From Gilvimarinus gilvus (GTDB lineage Bacteria; Pseudomonadota; Gammaproteobacteria; Pseudomonadales; Cellvibrionaceae), in assembly GCF_030518155.1 (NCBI RefSeq), contig NZ_JAULRU010000577.1, positions 158,301-222,300 of the forward strand: a DNA stretch of 64,000 nucleotides, read 5' to 3'. The notes beneath the pieces were generated by a model. It had not been told where the DNA came from. It saw only the letters and a list, made by a program, of their open reading frames with translations, and made no database searches. Of the stretch, positions 36,645 to 44,454 are shown piece after piece. The translations under genes were made by a program, and so were the position numbers. Position 1 is the first letter of the stretch. Each line of letters starts with the position of its first letter.

Positions 36645-36923
36645 TTATGCAAATTCGCCCTCTCTTTTAAGCAGCGTCTTTACGAGACTCCCAAACCACA
36701 ATAAGTAAATGGAAGCGCCTAGAAGAAATACCGAGCCAATAAAAGAATTCCAGTTCAGATGCGGAAGACGAACAGTATTCTGGCCCGCTAAAACCTCTGA
36801 AGGCTCATAAGTGACGACAACCAGCACGCTGACTAGAAACTCGAGCAATAAAAATAATCCCCAGCCAAGGCAAAGAACCCCAAGTAATCGAACAATTAAC
36901 CATGAAAATTCATCTTTAGTCAT
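36645..36923 (-). CDS. Small two-helix membrane protein, unknown function
   Basis: 92 residues from ATG 36923 (AGGTGTTGAT before it). Two transmembrane segments: LLGVLCLGWGLFLLLEFLVSVLVVV and SFIGSVFLLGASIYLLWFG, with a short periplasmic loop between and a basic C-terminal end (KTLLKREGEFA). No family recognised. It lies between the GFA gene and a serine hydrolase gene on the same strand. Confidence 0.7.
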   Translation of the reverse strand: MTKDEFSWLIVRLLGVLCLGWGLFLLLEFLVSVLVVVTYEPSEVLAGQNTVRLPHLNWNSFIGSVFLLGASIYLLWFGSLVKTLLKREGEFA

Positions 36924-36995
36924 ATCAACACCTGGCGCCCGCAACAGCGTAGAATACTGAGTGCAGCTAGAATTTTTTTTGCGACTGTCCGCCTG

Positions 36996-38033
36996 TTATA
37001 GGCTTTGTTGCTTTTTCAATATTTTAACAATTCTGCTATTCACAATTTCTGATACGTTCCAATAGTAGAGCTTGGAATCTGTTGTGCTGTAGAACTCGAC
37101 TACAACAGCATCAAGGTCTTTGTGGTATTTGGCAAAACTCTGGTAGCCCGGAACCCAGCCCGAATGCTCATACTCGTAAATGGATTCGTATATTTCCTGC
37201 TCTCCCTCTTCAAACAAGGACCCATCGTTTAAAGCCCTTAAGAAAGTACCAACATCTTCTGCTGTGGCATGCATACCATGATCGGTTCCCTTTAAATCAT
37301 GGGGGTACCCTACATGATAACCGCTCATTACATCATCTATATTCACCTCACTCAGCGAACTGTAAGTATCGTTGAGACCGAGCGGCGCTAGCACTTCTTC
37401 CCGAATGAATTGAAAGTTGGAATAACCCAACGCATCGTCCATTATCTTATTGATTAGAAGGTAATTCGTGTTACTGTATTCGTAGTCTTCGCCGGGTTGA
37501 AAATTGGCTGGCTTATCCAAAATTAATGCAAGACTTTCCTCATAGGTCTCTGTTGGCTCCGCCCAAAAACCTGGCGCATCTGTAAAATTAGGAATACCAC
37601 TTTTATGCTGAATCATTAACCTCAATGTGATTTTGTTGGCATTTTCAATTCTTCCTACCAATCCCGGTAAATAATCTTCGACAGTTTTATCCAAAGAAAG
37701 CTGGCCATCACTGACTAGTTTGGTGACAGCTACCGCATCATATAACTTGCTGATACTGGCAATTTTGAATAGAGCCTGAGCATTGGCAGGAGTCTGGGAA
37801 TCTCGATCGTGCCAGCCGGAAGCAATATACTTCGGTGGCTTTCCTGCTTGATCCACATACAATATCATTCCGTCAAACCCATGATCGACGGCTTCATCGA
37901 GTTGCTCCTGCAAAGTACCCGGTAGGGGAAGAATCCACGCTTTTACCAAAAGCCATGGTACAAAGTATAAGGAGGAAATCGAAGCGACAATCAATACAAC
38001 CCTCAGAACTTGTTTTATTTTTTTCGTGGCCAT
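36996..38033 (-). CDS. Beta-lactamase-fold serine hydrolase (class C/PBP4*-like)
   Basis: 345 residues with an N-terminal membrane anchor (VLRVVLIVASISSLYFVPWLLV). The SXXK motif is in LFKIASISKLYDAVAV near residue 95, and the YXN motif in YEYSNTNYLLINKI near 180. A late HSGWVPGYQSF occupies the third-motif region (HXG/KTG equivalent). Family members are peptidases, esterases or penicillin-binding-like proteins; resistance to beta-lactams is not implied. Extracytoplasmic location inferred. Confidence 0.9.
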   Translation of the reverse strand: MATKKIKQVLRVVLIVASISSLYFVPWLLVKAWILPLPGTLQEQLDEAVDHGFDGMILYVDQAGKPPKYIASGWHDRDSQTPANAQALFKIASISKLYDAVAVTKLVSDGQLSLDKTVEDYLPGLVGRIENANKITLRLMIQHKSGIPNFTDAPGFWAEPTETYEESLALILDKPANFQPGEDYEYSNTNYLLINKIMDDALGYSNFQFIREEVLAPLGLNDTYSSLSEVNIDDVMSGYHVGYPHDLKGTDHGMHATAEDVGTFLRALNDGSLFEEGEQEIYESIYEYEHSGWVPGYQSFAKYHKDLDAVVVEFYSTTDSKLYYWNVSEIVNSRIVKILKKQQSL

Positions 38034-38185
38034 AGTGTTTCAGTTCCTTGGATTTGTTGATTTCTCAGCACCGCAATTGACTGCCACAAAAGTTAAGCGA
38101 CTTCAATCTATAATGAAGCTTTAACGGAATGGTTAATAAAACCGCGTAGCTTTTAAGTTTGGAGTGCATTCCTTTGCAAGCCATA

Positions 38186-39073
38186 TCACCAAAAATTTGA
38201 AATGACTGTAATATATTTAGAGCCGCCATCAGTAAACAGATAAACAAATGCCCCAACATTTAGCACAACCGTAATCCAAAATACAGATTGGAACTCATTC
38301 TTTTTAGATTTATGCCTCAATTTATTTTGAGCGTAAAACGCTCCAGGCCAGCCGCCAATCAGACCTAGTAGATGAAGCGTACTCTCTTTAGTACGCCATT
38401 TATCATTTTTCGCCGCGGCCTTATCCATTGCGTAAACTATAAAAGTCAATATACATGCAATAGCATATATGGCTAGCAACTGAACCGGCAATCTACCAAA
38501 AAACGTTGCTACAACCACAAAAATACAAAAACTTATAGTAAATATTGAGCCGAGAATTCTTCGATTACCTTTAGGCTTGCCACTGGCCGTCTTGGAGTGA
38601 GGGTAAGCGATATTGGCGGCTCTCAATCTACCGTCTTCCTCTTTAACCACCCGGTAAACTATTAGGGAGCCTCTGATTAAGTCCTCAGTGGCCTCTGGCT
38701 TACAGAGCTTTTCGAGGTCAAGGCGGCGATCCGATGGCGTGCCGATGGCCCGGTGAGGGGAGCCAACACAGAGATCGGAAAGCTCTGAAAGCACCGAAGG
38801 GCACGGCCAAAACGTCCATCCGCTGTGTTGCACCTCTTGCCAAGGACTATGGCCATTGCCTGCGAAGCGCGCCTTGCCGAGTGAACGTTTTGACTCGCGC
38901 AGAGACCACTGGAGACTTGATCAGAGGCTCCTTAGATCGCCATCTAGGGGTCTACGTGCCCCTCTTTCGAACGATTTTATATGAACAAACGCCTGATCCC
39001 CTCCACCACATGGCTTGACGAAACCGTAGCCTTTTTTATCATTCCAGTTTGTAACTTTTCCTTGGTTCCGCAC
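38186..39073 (-). pseudogene. Cold-shock-domain/DUF1294 membrane protein gene split by an insertion element
   Basis: The N-terminal part starts at GTG 39073 (TGAGGA upstream) and encodes a cold-shock domain (GKVTNWNDKKGYGFVKP; QAFVHIKSFERG). After DGDL it runs into the element at 38666-38931 and stops at TGA 38921-38923, giving 50 residues. The C-terminal part resumes after the element with LIVYRVVKEEDGRL and continues through DUF1294 helices and the conserved MDKAAAKNDKWRTKESTLHLLGLIGGWPG block. Removing the 266-bp element and one 4-bp CTAA copy restores one frame of 205 codons, the usual length of CSD-DUF1294 proteins. An ORF starting inside the element could still make the membrane half. 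Confidence 0.88.
38666..38931. mobile_element. MITE-like element, copy B, inserted in the CSD-DUF1294 gene
   Basis: 266 bp with terminal inverted repeats GGAGCCTCTGATTAAG / (reverse complement) GGAGCCTCTGATCAAG, 15 of 16 matching. It is flanked by perfect direct TTAG repeats at 38662-38665 and 38932-38935, a YTAR-type 4-bp duplication as made by IS5-family transposases. It shares order and words with copy A at 7441-7716. No transposase gene inside. Confidence 0.9.
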
Positions 39074-39119
39074 TATAGTTCCTCAGAATGTCTGACGCCG
39101 CGCTAGAAACCTCCGTTTT

Positions 39120-39494
39120 TCAGATGTCATGTTTCAGCGCCTTGTTTAATGGCCCCCGAATTCCAATAAGATTTCCAAAGGGATCAACAAATTGGCACAT
39201 TCCTAGACCATTCTCAATTTCGATGGGACCTCGATAAAGCTCAGCACCTAAGTTGCGAAAGTGTGACACGCCCTCTACAAGATCTTGGACCGACCAATAC
39301 ATTACAGTGCCGGCTTTACCACTCGCCACCTTTTCATCGCTTCGTAAAATTTCAATCATAAAATCGTCTATACGAAGAGCCCTAAATTCAAACTCAGGAA
39401 ACTCTACCACGATTGCATTCGGAAACGCTTTACGATACCAAATGAACCCCGCCTCCCAATCGCGAACATGAATTAGCAAAGCCGCAGGCTTCAT
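39120..39494 (-). CDS. VOC-superfamily (glyoxalase/bleomycin-resistance-like) protein
   Basis: 124 residues from the ATG at 39494, preferred over 39506 because GGAG lies 6 bp before it. Pattern: ALLIHVRDWEAGFIWYRKAFPNA, then VMYWSVQDLVEGVSHFRNLGAELYRGP and the closing MCQFVDPFGNLIGI. That is one complete VOC domain of paired beta-alpha-beta-beta-beta modules. The metal-ligand pattern of true glyoxalase I is not evident, so substrate is unknown. It lies just upstream of the broken CSD-DUF1294 gene on the same strand. Confidence 0.88.
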   Translation of the reverse strand: MKPAALLIHVRDWEAGFIWYRKAFPNAIVVEFPEFEFRALRIDDFMIEILRSDEKVASGKAGTVMYWSVQDLVEGVSHFRNLGAELYRGPIEIENGLGMCQFVDPFGNLIGIRGPLNKALKHDI

Positions 39495-39794
39495 CATCGA
39501 CTCCATTCAACAATTGCAGATCGCGCTTGCGCGTTATCCATACCTGAAAAAACAACAAGACAAGGGCGCAAGCCTATGATTTCTATAACCTTATTTGTAT
39601 ATTTGGTTTTAAGGAAGGAGAGGCAAGGTGTGCATGCGCAGTATTGAGGTCTCGCCACCTATCCTTCCGAACGGGTTAAGTCACTGACACTAAAACAATT
39701 TCAATGCATTGAGTACTATAAAACGAGTCATGAAGGCGCCAATTTAGCAGCAGGTATGCCCGACGCTGGATGTCTAATCCCACTTTTCCCCATG

Positions 39795-40388
39795 TTATTG
39801 ATTATCTTTGGCGACACTGGACGGCTTGTTAGTCATTTTGCTTGACCAGTCTTGGGCAGCATTCAAGATATCTTTCTTTTGCTGCGGATCTGAAACACAG
39901 CGAGCTATCATGACGGACCCTGCCAGCAATGACATTAAAGCCCATGAGTCACTTAAATCATTTTTGCCTAATCCATCCGCAATGTTCTGCGCAATACGCT
40001 CTGAAACACCCGAATAAATTTCTTTAGTTTCTGTGTTAGCCCTCATAACATCGGCTGAAAGACCTGGGACTGCGCAGCTGCATTCAAGGTTTTCAACGTG
40101 CTCTTTACCGAGATAATAGCGTAGAAAGTATTGAGGCCATTCAGCACCAAAATCTTTCTCAAACCCCTCAATAGCCTGGGCATAATCCTCTAGCCCTTTC
40201 TTGACAACCTCACTAAACGCTTCATCCTTTGAATTAAAATGACCGTAGAACGCTCCAGAAGTCATCCCTGCCCTTTTGGCTAAGCCATTAATACCTAGCC
40301 CCCCATAGCCGTCCTCACGAAACCCTTTACCTGCCGCCTCCAGAATGTGTGAGCGTATCTTCTTCATATGTTCTTGTGATGCTCGCAT
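39795..40388 (-). CDS. TetR-family transcriptional repressor
   Basis: 197 residues from ATG 40388 with GGGAGATCAAT upstream; 21 further upstream codons cover operator DNA and are disfavoured. The HTH is AAGKGFREDGYGGLGINGLAKRAGMTSGAFYGHFNSKDEAF. The ligand domain has Cys residues (NLECSCAVPG), which could sense electrophiles, as in NemR. It is divergent from a tautomerase-like gene and gloA, with three palindromes between (40410-40484), so it most likely represses both directions. Confidence 0.93.
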   Translation of the reverse strand: MRASQEHMKKIRSHILEAAGKGFREDGYGGLGINGLAKRAGMTSGAFYGHFNSKDEAFSEVVKKGLEDYAQAIEGFEKDFGAEWPQYFLRYYLGKEHVENLECSCAVPGLSADVMRANTETKEIYSGVSERIAQNIADGLGKNDLSDSWALMSLLAGSVMIARCVSDPQQKKDILNAAQDWSSKMTNKPSSVAKDNQ

Positions 40389-40409
40389 ATTGATCTCCCA
40401 AGCCAATAG

Positions 40410-40484
40410 ATAGCGATCATTATATTTTATATTGACAAATATAGCGATCACTATCTATACTCAGTTAAATATAGTGACCGCTAT
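40410..40484. promoter_or_regulatory. Three TetR operator palindromes and a sigma-70 promoter
   Basis: Palindromes ATAGCGATCATTAT (40410-40423), ATAGCGATCACTAT (40441-40454) and ATAGTGACCGCTAT (40471-40484) are spaced 31 and 30 bp, about three helical turns. A promoter TTGACA (40432-40437), 18-bp spacer, TATACT (40456-40461) for the tautomerase gene encloses the middle operator, so binding there would block polymerase. Confidence 0.85.
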
Positions 40485-40511
40485 ATATAAACCAGTAGAT
40501 TGAGGTACACC

Positions 40512-40937
40512 ATGCCAGTTCAAATTATTATGACCGAAGGCTTAGCTTCAAAAGTCGAGGCTCAAAAAGCACACGCTGAGATTTCGCAAGTTTTTCTAGA
40601 TCTGCATCAGATTAGCAATAACTCATTTATGCTCCCAAATATCATTGGTGAAGTTGTATTTGTTGAGGAAGGACTAACGTTCTCCGGAAAAGCAACAAGC
40701 TCAATTGCTATCGTAGAGCTTAGAGTTCCGTCATTCACCTTTGGAACTCAACAGCAAAAGGATGAGTTCGTTCAAAAAGCGACCGATATCATCTTGCGTG
40801 CAACCTCTGGCAAGCTATCGAAAGAGCATGTTTGGGTAAATGCCGTATACGCAGTAGACGGTTTGTGGGGGATTGCTGGAAAAGCATACTCAAATGAAGA
40901 ACTCGGACAAGCTATTCAAACAGCAGCAGCAATTTAA
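40512..40937 (+). CDS. Tautomerase-superfamily (4-oxalocrotonate tautomerase-like) protein
   Basis: 141 residues from ATG 40512 (GAGGTACACC upstream). After Met removal the N-terminus would be Pro (MPVQIIMTEG), the catalytic base of this superfamily. Two beta-alpha-beta units are visible, the second around IAIVELRVPSFTFGTQQQKDEFVQKATDIIL. Members isomerise keto/enol substrates or dehalogenate. It is the first gene of a TetR-controlled module with gloA. Confidence 0.83.
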   Translation: MPVQIIMTEGLASKVEAQKAHAEISQVFLDLHQISNNSFMLPNIIGEVVFVEEGLTFSGKATSSIAIVELRVPSFTFGTQQQKDEFVQKATDIILRATSGKLSKEHVWVNAVYAVDGLWGIAGKAYSNEELGQAIQTAAAI

Positions 40938-40947
40938 CTAAACTAGG

Positions 40948-40978
40948 CACTCTACGCTTTAAAAAAATGCGTAGAGTG
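40948..40978. terminator. Intercistronic hairpin between tautomerase gene and gloA
   Basis: Perfect 10-bp stem CACTCTACGC/GCGTAGAGTG with an A-rich 11-base loop, followed by TTATC. It is only 22 bp before the gloA start, so it may attenuate rather than end transcription. Confidence 0.65.
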
Positions 40979-40999
40979 TTATCTCATGGAGTTAAAGGC

Positions 41000-41404
41000 A
41001 TGGATCAAATTATCACACCTAGATTGCTGCACGTTATGTTGCGTGTAAACAATATGGATTTATCTATAGACTTTTATACCCGAATATTTGGCATGAAAGT
41101 ACTAAGGAAAAAAGACTACATAGATGGACGCTTTACCCTTGCTTTCTTAGGGTATGACGAAGAGTCAAAGTCGACTGTTGTTGAGCTCACCCACAACTGG
41201 GACGAACAATCATATGAAAAAGGCAATGCATTTGGCCATTTAGCGTTTGCTGTAAAAGACATATTTACGTTTTTTGGAAATTTGAAAAAAGATAACGTCA
41301 AATTCACGAGAGAGCCATCGCCAATGAAGTTCGACGCCTCAGAAACGATTGCTTTTATTTCTGATCCGGATGGATATACAATAGAGTTGATTGAAAGACC
41401 CTAA
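41000..41404 (+). CDS. gloA: Lactoylglutathione lyase (glyoxalase I)
   Basis: 134 residues from ATG 41000 with GGAG 8 bp upstream. Metal ligands of GloA are in place: His in RLLHVMLRV, Glu in VVELTHNW, His in FGHLAFAV and Glu in YTIELIERP. The core FYTRIFGMKVLRKKDY and FISDPDGY are typical. It isomerises the methylglyoxal-glutathione hemithioacetal to S-lactoylglutathione, using Ni or Zn. The TetR/tautomerase neighbours suggest induction by reactive electrophiles, as in NemR-nemA-gloA of E. coli. Its last 66 bp overlap the convergent NUDIX gene. Confidence 0.93.
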   Translation: MDQIITPRLLHVMLRVNNMDLSIDFYTRIFGMKVLRKKDYIDGRFTLAFLGYDEESKSTVVELTHNWDEQSYEKGNAFGHLAFAVKDIFTFFGNLKKDNVKFTREPSPMKFDASETIAFISDPDGYTIELIERP

Positions 41405-41827
41405 CGCTTTATTCGACTCCACTTTCTTTGTGAGAGCTACTCGGACCGCGTTCAAAGCGTCAACAAAAACAGGATGCCACTCTGGGCTTGGGGCTTGACT
41501 CAGAGCGTGCCAAAAAAATTGAAATACATGGCCGCCATCGTCTTCGCAGTAGTGGCTCCACTCCTCAGGCAGACCATCTCCTGCCTCCATGATACAAATT
41601 CCCCAGACGGGTTCTCCGGAACGTCTTTGCCATTCAAGTAGTTGGTACTTTGCCTGCAAAGATATGCCAGCTTCCTCACTGAGTTCTCGCTCAGAAGCTT
41701 CCAGACTAGTCTCTCCCGGCTCAATAGTCCCCTTGGCTAATTGAATACCGGCTAAAGGGTGCCTGAACACGAGAATTTCCAATTGATTCTCTCGCCTGCG
41801 CATAACCACTGGGCATGCCTTATCCAT
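41339..41827 (-). CDS. NUDIX hydrolase
   Basis: 162 residues. The complete Nudix box GX5EX7REUXEEXGU is present as a run from GTIEPGE to RELSEEAGI (residues about 33-55). The family hydrolyses nucleoside diphosphates linked to other groups. The last 25 or so residues (SFNQLYCISIRIRNKSNRF) look unlike the family and are read antisense from the conserved end of gloA. This suggests that the original stop was lost and the frame runs into the neighbour. Confidence 0.88.
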   Translation of the reverse strand: MDKACPVVMRRRENQLEILVFRHPLAGIQLAKGTIEPGETSLEASERELSEEAGISLQAKYQLLEWQRRSGEPVWGICIMEAGDGLPEEWSHYCEDDGGHVFQFFWHALSQAPSPEWHPVFVDALNAVRVALTKKVESNKALGSFNQLYCISIRIRNKSNRF

Positions 41828-41934
41828 ATGCTACTCCACGCCCTGCAGCAGCGGCCGTAATTCCGCTGACCCTACTACTGGCCGCGCTTGCTAAATACTG
41901 ACACTCGCAACAAAAATCTCATCTAACCCATCTT

Positions 41935-42144
41935 TTAAGTCGTAAAAAAATCGAAGACACTCCCTATTGCAGAACTGCTACTCTTATAAAATTCAGTGTA
42001 ACTACATTTTTCACAAGTAACCGCGCTATACTTACTGCCCTGAATATCAAAAACTTTTGACCAAAAACCACCCGCAACTCTCATTTCTCCGGTGGTGAAT
42101 TCAGTGTGCTTGCATTTAGGGCATTTCCAATTTCGGTGATGCAT
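41935..42144 (-). CDS. Zinc-ribbon nucleic-acid-binding-like protein (PF09855 type)
   Basis: 69 residues from ATG 42144 (AGGA upstream); an ATG at 42162 is possible. Two CXXC pairs, NWKCPKCKHTEF and VTCEKCSYTEFYK, bracket MRVAGGFWSKVFDIQGSKYS, the layout of small zinc-ribbon proteins of family PF09855. Function unknown. Solitary gene within the accessory stretch. Confidence 0.85.
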   Translation of the reverse strand: MHHRNWKCPKCKHTEFTTGEMRVAGGFWSKVFDIQGSKYSAVTCEKCSYTEFYKSSSSAIGSVFDFFTT

Positions 42145-42257
42145 ACATATTCCTAATTTCAAAGATGAATTCCTGCGCCTTTCTCTTCGAAAACTGGGAA
42201 GAATAGCATTTCATGTATGGGCAAAGTGCGCAGCCCTATGCCCAGTGCCTTGACTTT

Positions 42258-42803
42258 TTATACTTCAATATTCAAGCTCGCCTCAAGCTCACTAGCCCAT
42301 ACAAGGCAGCTATAGGCATCTACTGCTATTGCATTGTCTATAATCTCAACCATTTCCGAGCAAACCCATGAGTAGAGTGCAAAGTCGCCATTATTCTCAC
42401 CGTAGTGAAACCAAGCATCCCATGGTGGAGTGTCATTCTCATCAATATAGAAATTTCGCTCGTTAAATGGCATTCGGTCATTAGGATTCATTTGTAAAGA
42501 ACACTCAACTGCAACCATTGCATCATTAAGACTAAGATCGGGATAGAAGCACAAAATTCGCCCCTTCTTTTTCAATGAAGCCGAAGATGAGGCGAGTCTA
42601 GAATTCTTTTGCTCAATGACATAATCAATCACACCTGTGCGAGCATCATCCTCGGTATATTTGATAGCCCAATCGTCAGGACCAAAAATTTTTTTGGGAA
42701 ATATTTCTTCACTTCGATGGCACAAAGCCAGATTAGATTTATCCAATCTTTCTGCACACCATATAATGGTAGAGTTTAGATTCTTATTAATATTCTTTAG
42801 CAC
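42258..42803 (-). CDS. Hypothetical protein
   Basis: 181 residues, soluble, no signal peptide or membrane segment. Acidic with several aromatic motifs (PPWDAWFHYGENNGDFALYSWVC). I recognise no family. The start ATG at 42803 has no strong ribosome site. Base composition is AT-richer than the core genes, like its neighbours, suggesting acquired DNA. Confidence 0.6.
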   Translation of the reverse strand: MLKNINKNLNSTIIWCAERLDKSNLALCHRSEEIFPKKIFGPDDWAIKYTEDDARTGVIDYVIEQKNSRLASSSASLKKKGRILCFYPDLSLNDAMVAVECSLQMNPNDRMPFNERNFYIDENDTPPWDAWFHYGENNGDFALYSWVCSEMVEIIDNAIAVDAYSCLVWASELEASLNIEV

Positions 42804-43269
42804 GCTACGCCCTTGGAAATATAACTCCGCGCTCTGCGGAAATTGTAAAGTGTAGAGGAAAACATACCCAACAGTAGCGCCTTGTTATTTTCTAATTCAA
42901 TTATTGGCACTGCTCTCAAAGAACTGCCAAGTTAAACTTGCAATATCTGAGATTATTCTTTTGTTAACTTCACTGCTCTCAAGAGAATCGCTAATAAATA
43001 TACTTAGAAAATAGTGGCTGCCATCAGGAAAAAGATACTACCCCTAGATCATTTTGAGCACCGGTAAGCCTTCATCGTTCTTACCTGAGTGGCCTGTTTT
43101 ATGGACAATAGGGATTCCCTCAGGGAGACCCGCTTTGATCGTCAATGATTAGCTGCACTCTAACCAGAAAATGACCCCGCAAACAGCTGTGGCTTGGTAG
43201 TGGATTGTTTTTCGGCAGCCTAGTGTTAAACCGCAAAGCAAGGATCTGGAAAGTCGTTAGCTTGCATTG
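42804..43269. other. Intergenic region with a possible beta-lactamase-like gene relic
   Basis: 466 bp, AT-rich, without an intact gene. Only 43044-43148 (minus strand) has a suggestive coding trace; the rest shows nothing I can name. Confidence 0.45.
43044..43148 (-). pseudogene. Relic of a class A beta-lactamase/serine hydrolase C-terminus
   Basis: A stop-bounded 34-codon frame reads IKAGLPEGIPIVHKTGHSG and then KNDEGLPVL. The KTG motif preceded by the LPEG-type loop and followed by GXN resembles the third active-site motif region of class A beta-lactamase-like serine hydrolases. The upstream SXXK and SDN parts are absent, so this would be a decayed fragment. The trace is short and could be chance. 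Confidence 0.35.
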
Positions 43270-43755
43270 CTACATGCCCCGACCAAACAGAACCACTGGC
43301 ATTCCCTCAAAACTGGAGTTGCCAGTTTTCTGAAAGCCCAGCTTTAAAAGTACTTTAATGGATTGCTTATTACTTGGTTCAGTAAATGCTATGACATTAA
43401 CCAAAGTATTGGTCTCTAGTAATTCTTTCGCCGCTTCAGTTGCATACCCTTGGCCTCGATATTCAGTACCCAAGCGAAAACCAAGCTCCAGCTGTTTACA
43501 ACCGTCTATTTCGCATGCCTCTATGCCGCAATATCCGATAAGCACTCCGTCTGACTTTTGAACCACCGCCATTTTGCCAAAACCGTTTATCTGATAATTT
43601 ACTACGAGACTATGAAATCTCCGCTCCGCAGCACCCTCTTCCAGCGCCCCCGTTGGGGAATACACCATAAACTCTGGGCACATTAGTAAGGATACGGCAG
43701 ACGTTTGATCCTCCTGAGTAAACGGCCTTTAAATTAAGCGCGAAGTATGAATCAT
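43270..43755 (-). pseudogene. GNAT N-acetyltransferase gene with an in-frame stop at codon 9
   Basis: From ATG 43755 the frame reads MIHTSRLI, TAA (43729-43731), then RPFTQEDQTSAVSLLMCPEFMVYSPTG and the rest of a RimJ/RimL-type acetyltransferase, including the acetyl-CoA loop YRGQGYATEAAKELLE. Relatives read RLILRPFT, so one base change (TTA Leu to TAA) explains the stop. Total 162 codons, a normal GNAT length. A shorter product could start at ATG 43683 but would lack the first strand and helix. Sequencing error is the main alternative. Confidence 0.78.
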
Positions 43756-44073
43756 AGAAGCATGTAACAGCTGATTAATATGTTCAGCCATATATAGGCA
43801 CTTTATCCACATATAGGAAGAAGTATCTACATATAACAACCTAGTGTCCAAATATGCACACCATCTGGATGTGCCACTTAGATGTTTCAATTGAGTCGAC
43901 CAAAGAAAGGAAAGTGCTTCGCATCACTCCCGATGTGCCTATATACCTTCCAGATGGCTAAATCCACAGACTGGAATGAATGGAGAGCACCCGCCCAAAC
44001 TGTAAAACACTTGAGGAAAAGAGTGTCATGGTTTCGACAATTTGGCAACTGGGATGCGTGATGGGAATTGGGA

Positions 44074-44103
44074 GTCTGATGTCTGAAGTCTGAAGCCTGA
44101 CGC
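44074..44103 (+). repeat. Degenerate heptad tract
   Basis: GTCTGAT GTCTGAA GTCTGAA GCCTGAC GC, plus strand. Inverted partner at 44423-44452. Confidence 0.85.
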
Positions 44104-44146
44104 AAAGGCAAAACCCGCTACGAAGCCCCCTCACCCATGCCACTGA

Positions 44147-44330
44147 GCCGAGTGGAGGTTGATTTTAACGGGTAAGCAAGCAGGACGTTTGCGCAAGCAT
44201 CTTCTCGCCAAGGAAGGCGAGTAGATGCGGCCCACTAAAATCAACCGGAGCGAGGGAACCCCGCAGGGGCCAGTTGCCGGGGCTCGTTTTTGGTTACTTT
44301 TTGCAGTAAAAAGTAACTCGCCCGCCCGGC
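44147..44330. repeat. Structured noncoding region with nested inverted repeats
   Basis: Inverted repeat GGTTGATTTTAACGG (about 44158-44172) with CCACTAAAATCAACC (about 44236-44250) encloses about 65 bp. Downstream lies a perfect palindrome GTTACTTTTT/AAAAAGTAAC (44293-44302/44308-44317). Similar hairpin-rich blocks occur as intergenic repeats in gammaproteobacteria. It may be an uncharacterised repeat or small RNA. Confidence 0.5.
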
Positions 44331-44422
44331 GAAAGAGGGCAAAATAGAAAAGAAGTCTAATGCCGGATGTATGACGACAGACGCAAGAAAAAATACCAAG
44401 TTAGAAAATTCGCACTAGTTCG

Positions 44423-44452
44423 CGTCAGACCTCAGACATCCGTCGTCCGACG
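44423..44452 (-). repeat. Degenerate heptad tract after dnaB
   Basis: On the minus strand GTCGGAC GACGGAT GTCTGAG GTCTGAC G, beginning about 3 bp after the dnaB stop codon and in its sense orientation. Confidence 0.85.
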
Positions 44453-44454
44453 TA

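Larger units (their letters stand above)
43756..44454. other. Long noncoding region between the GNAT gene and dnaB
   Basis: 699 bp. It contains AT-rich DNA with ATATAGG/CATATA words at 43780-43850, a heptad tract (44074-44103), a structured GC-rich stretch (44147-44330) and a second, inverted heptad tract (44423-44452). ORFs here are not convincing. Confidence 0.55.

Noticed and set aside
36156..43755. Integron cassette array
   Set aside because: The gene types fit, but orientations are mixed, several genes have their own promoters and operators, and I found no convincing attC pairs or integrase.
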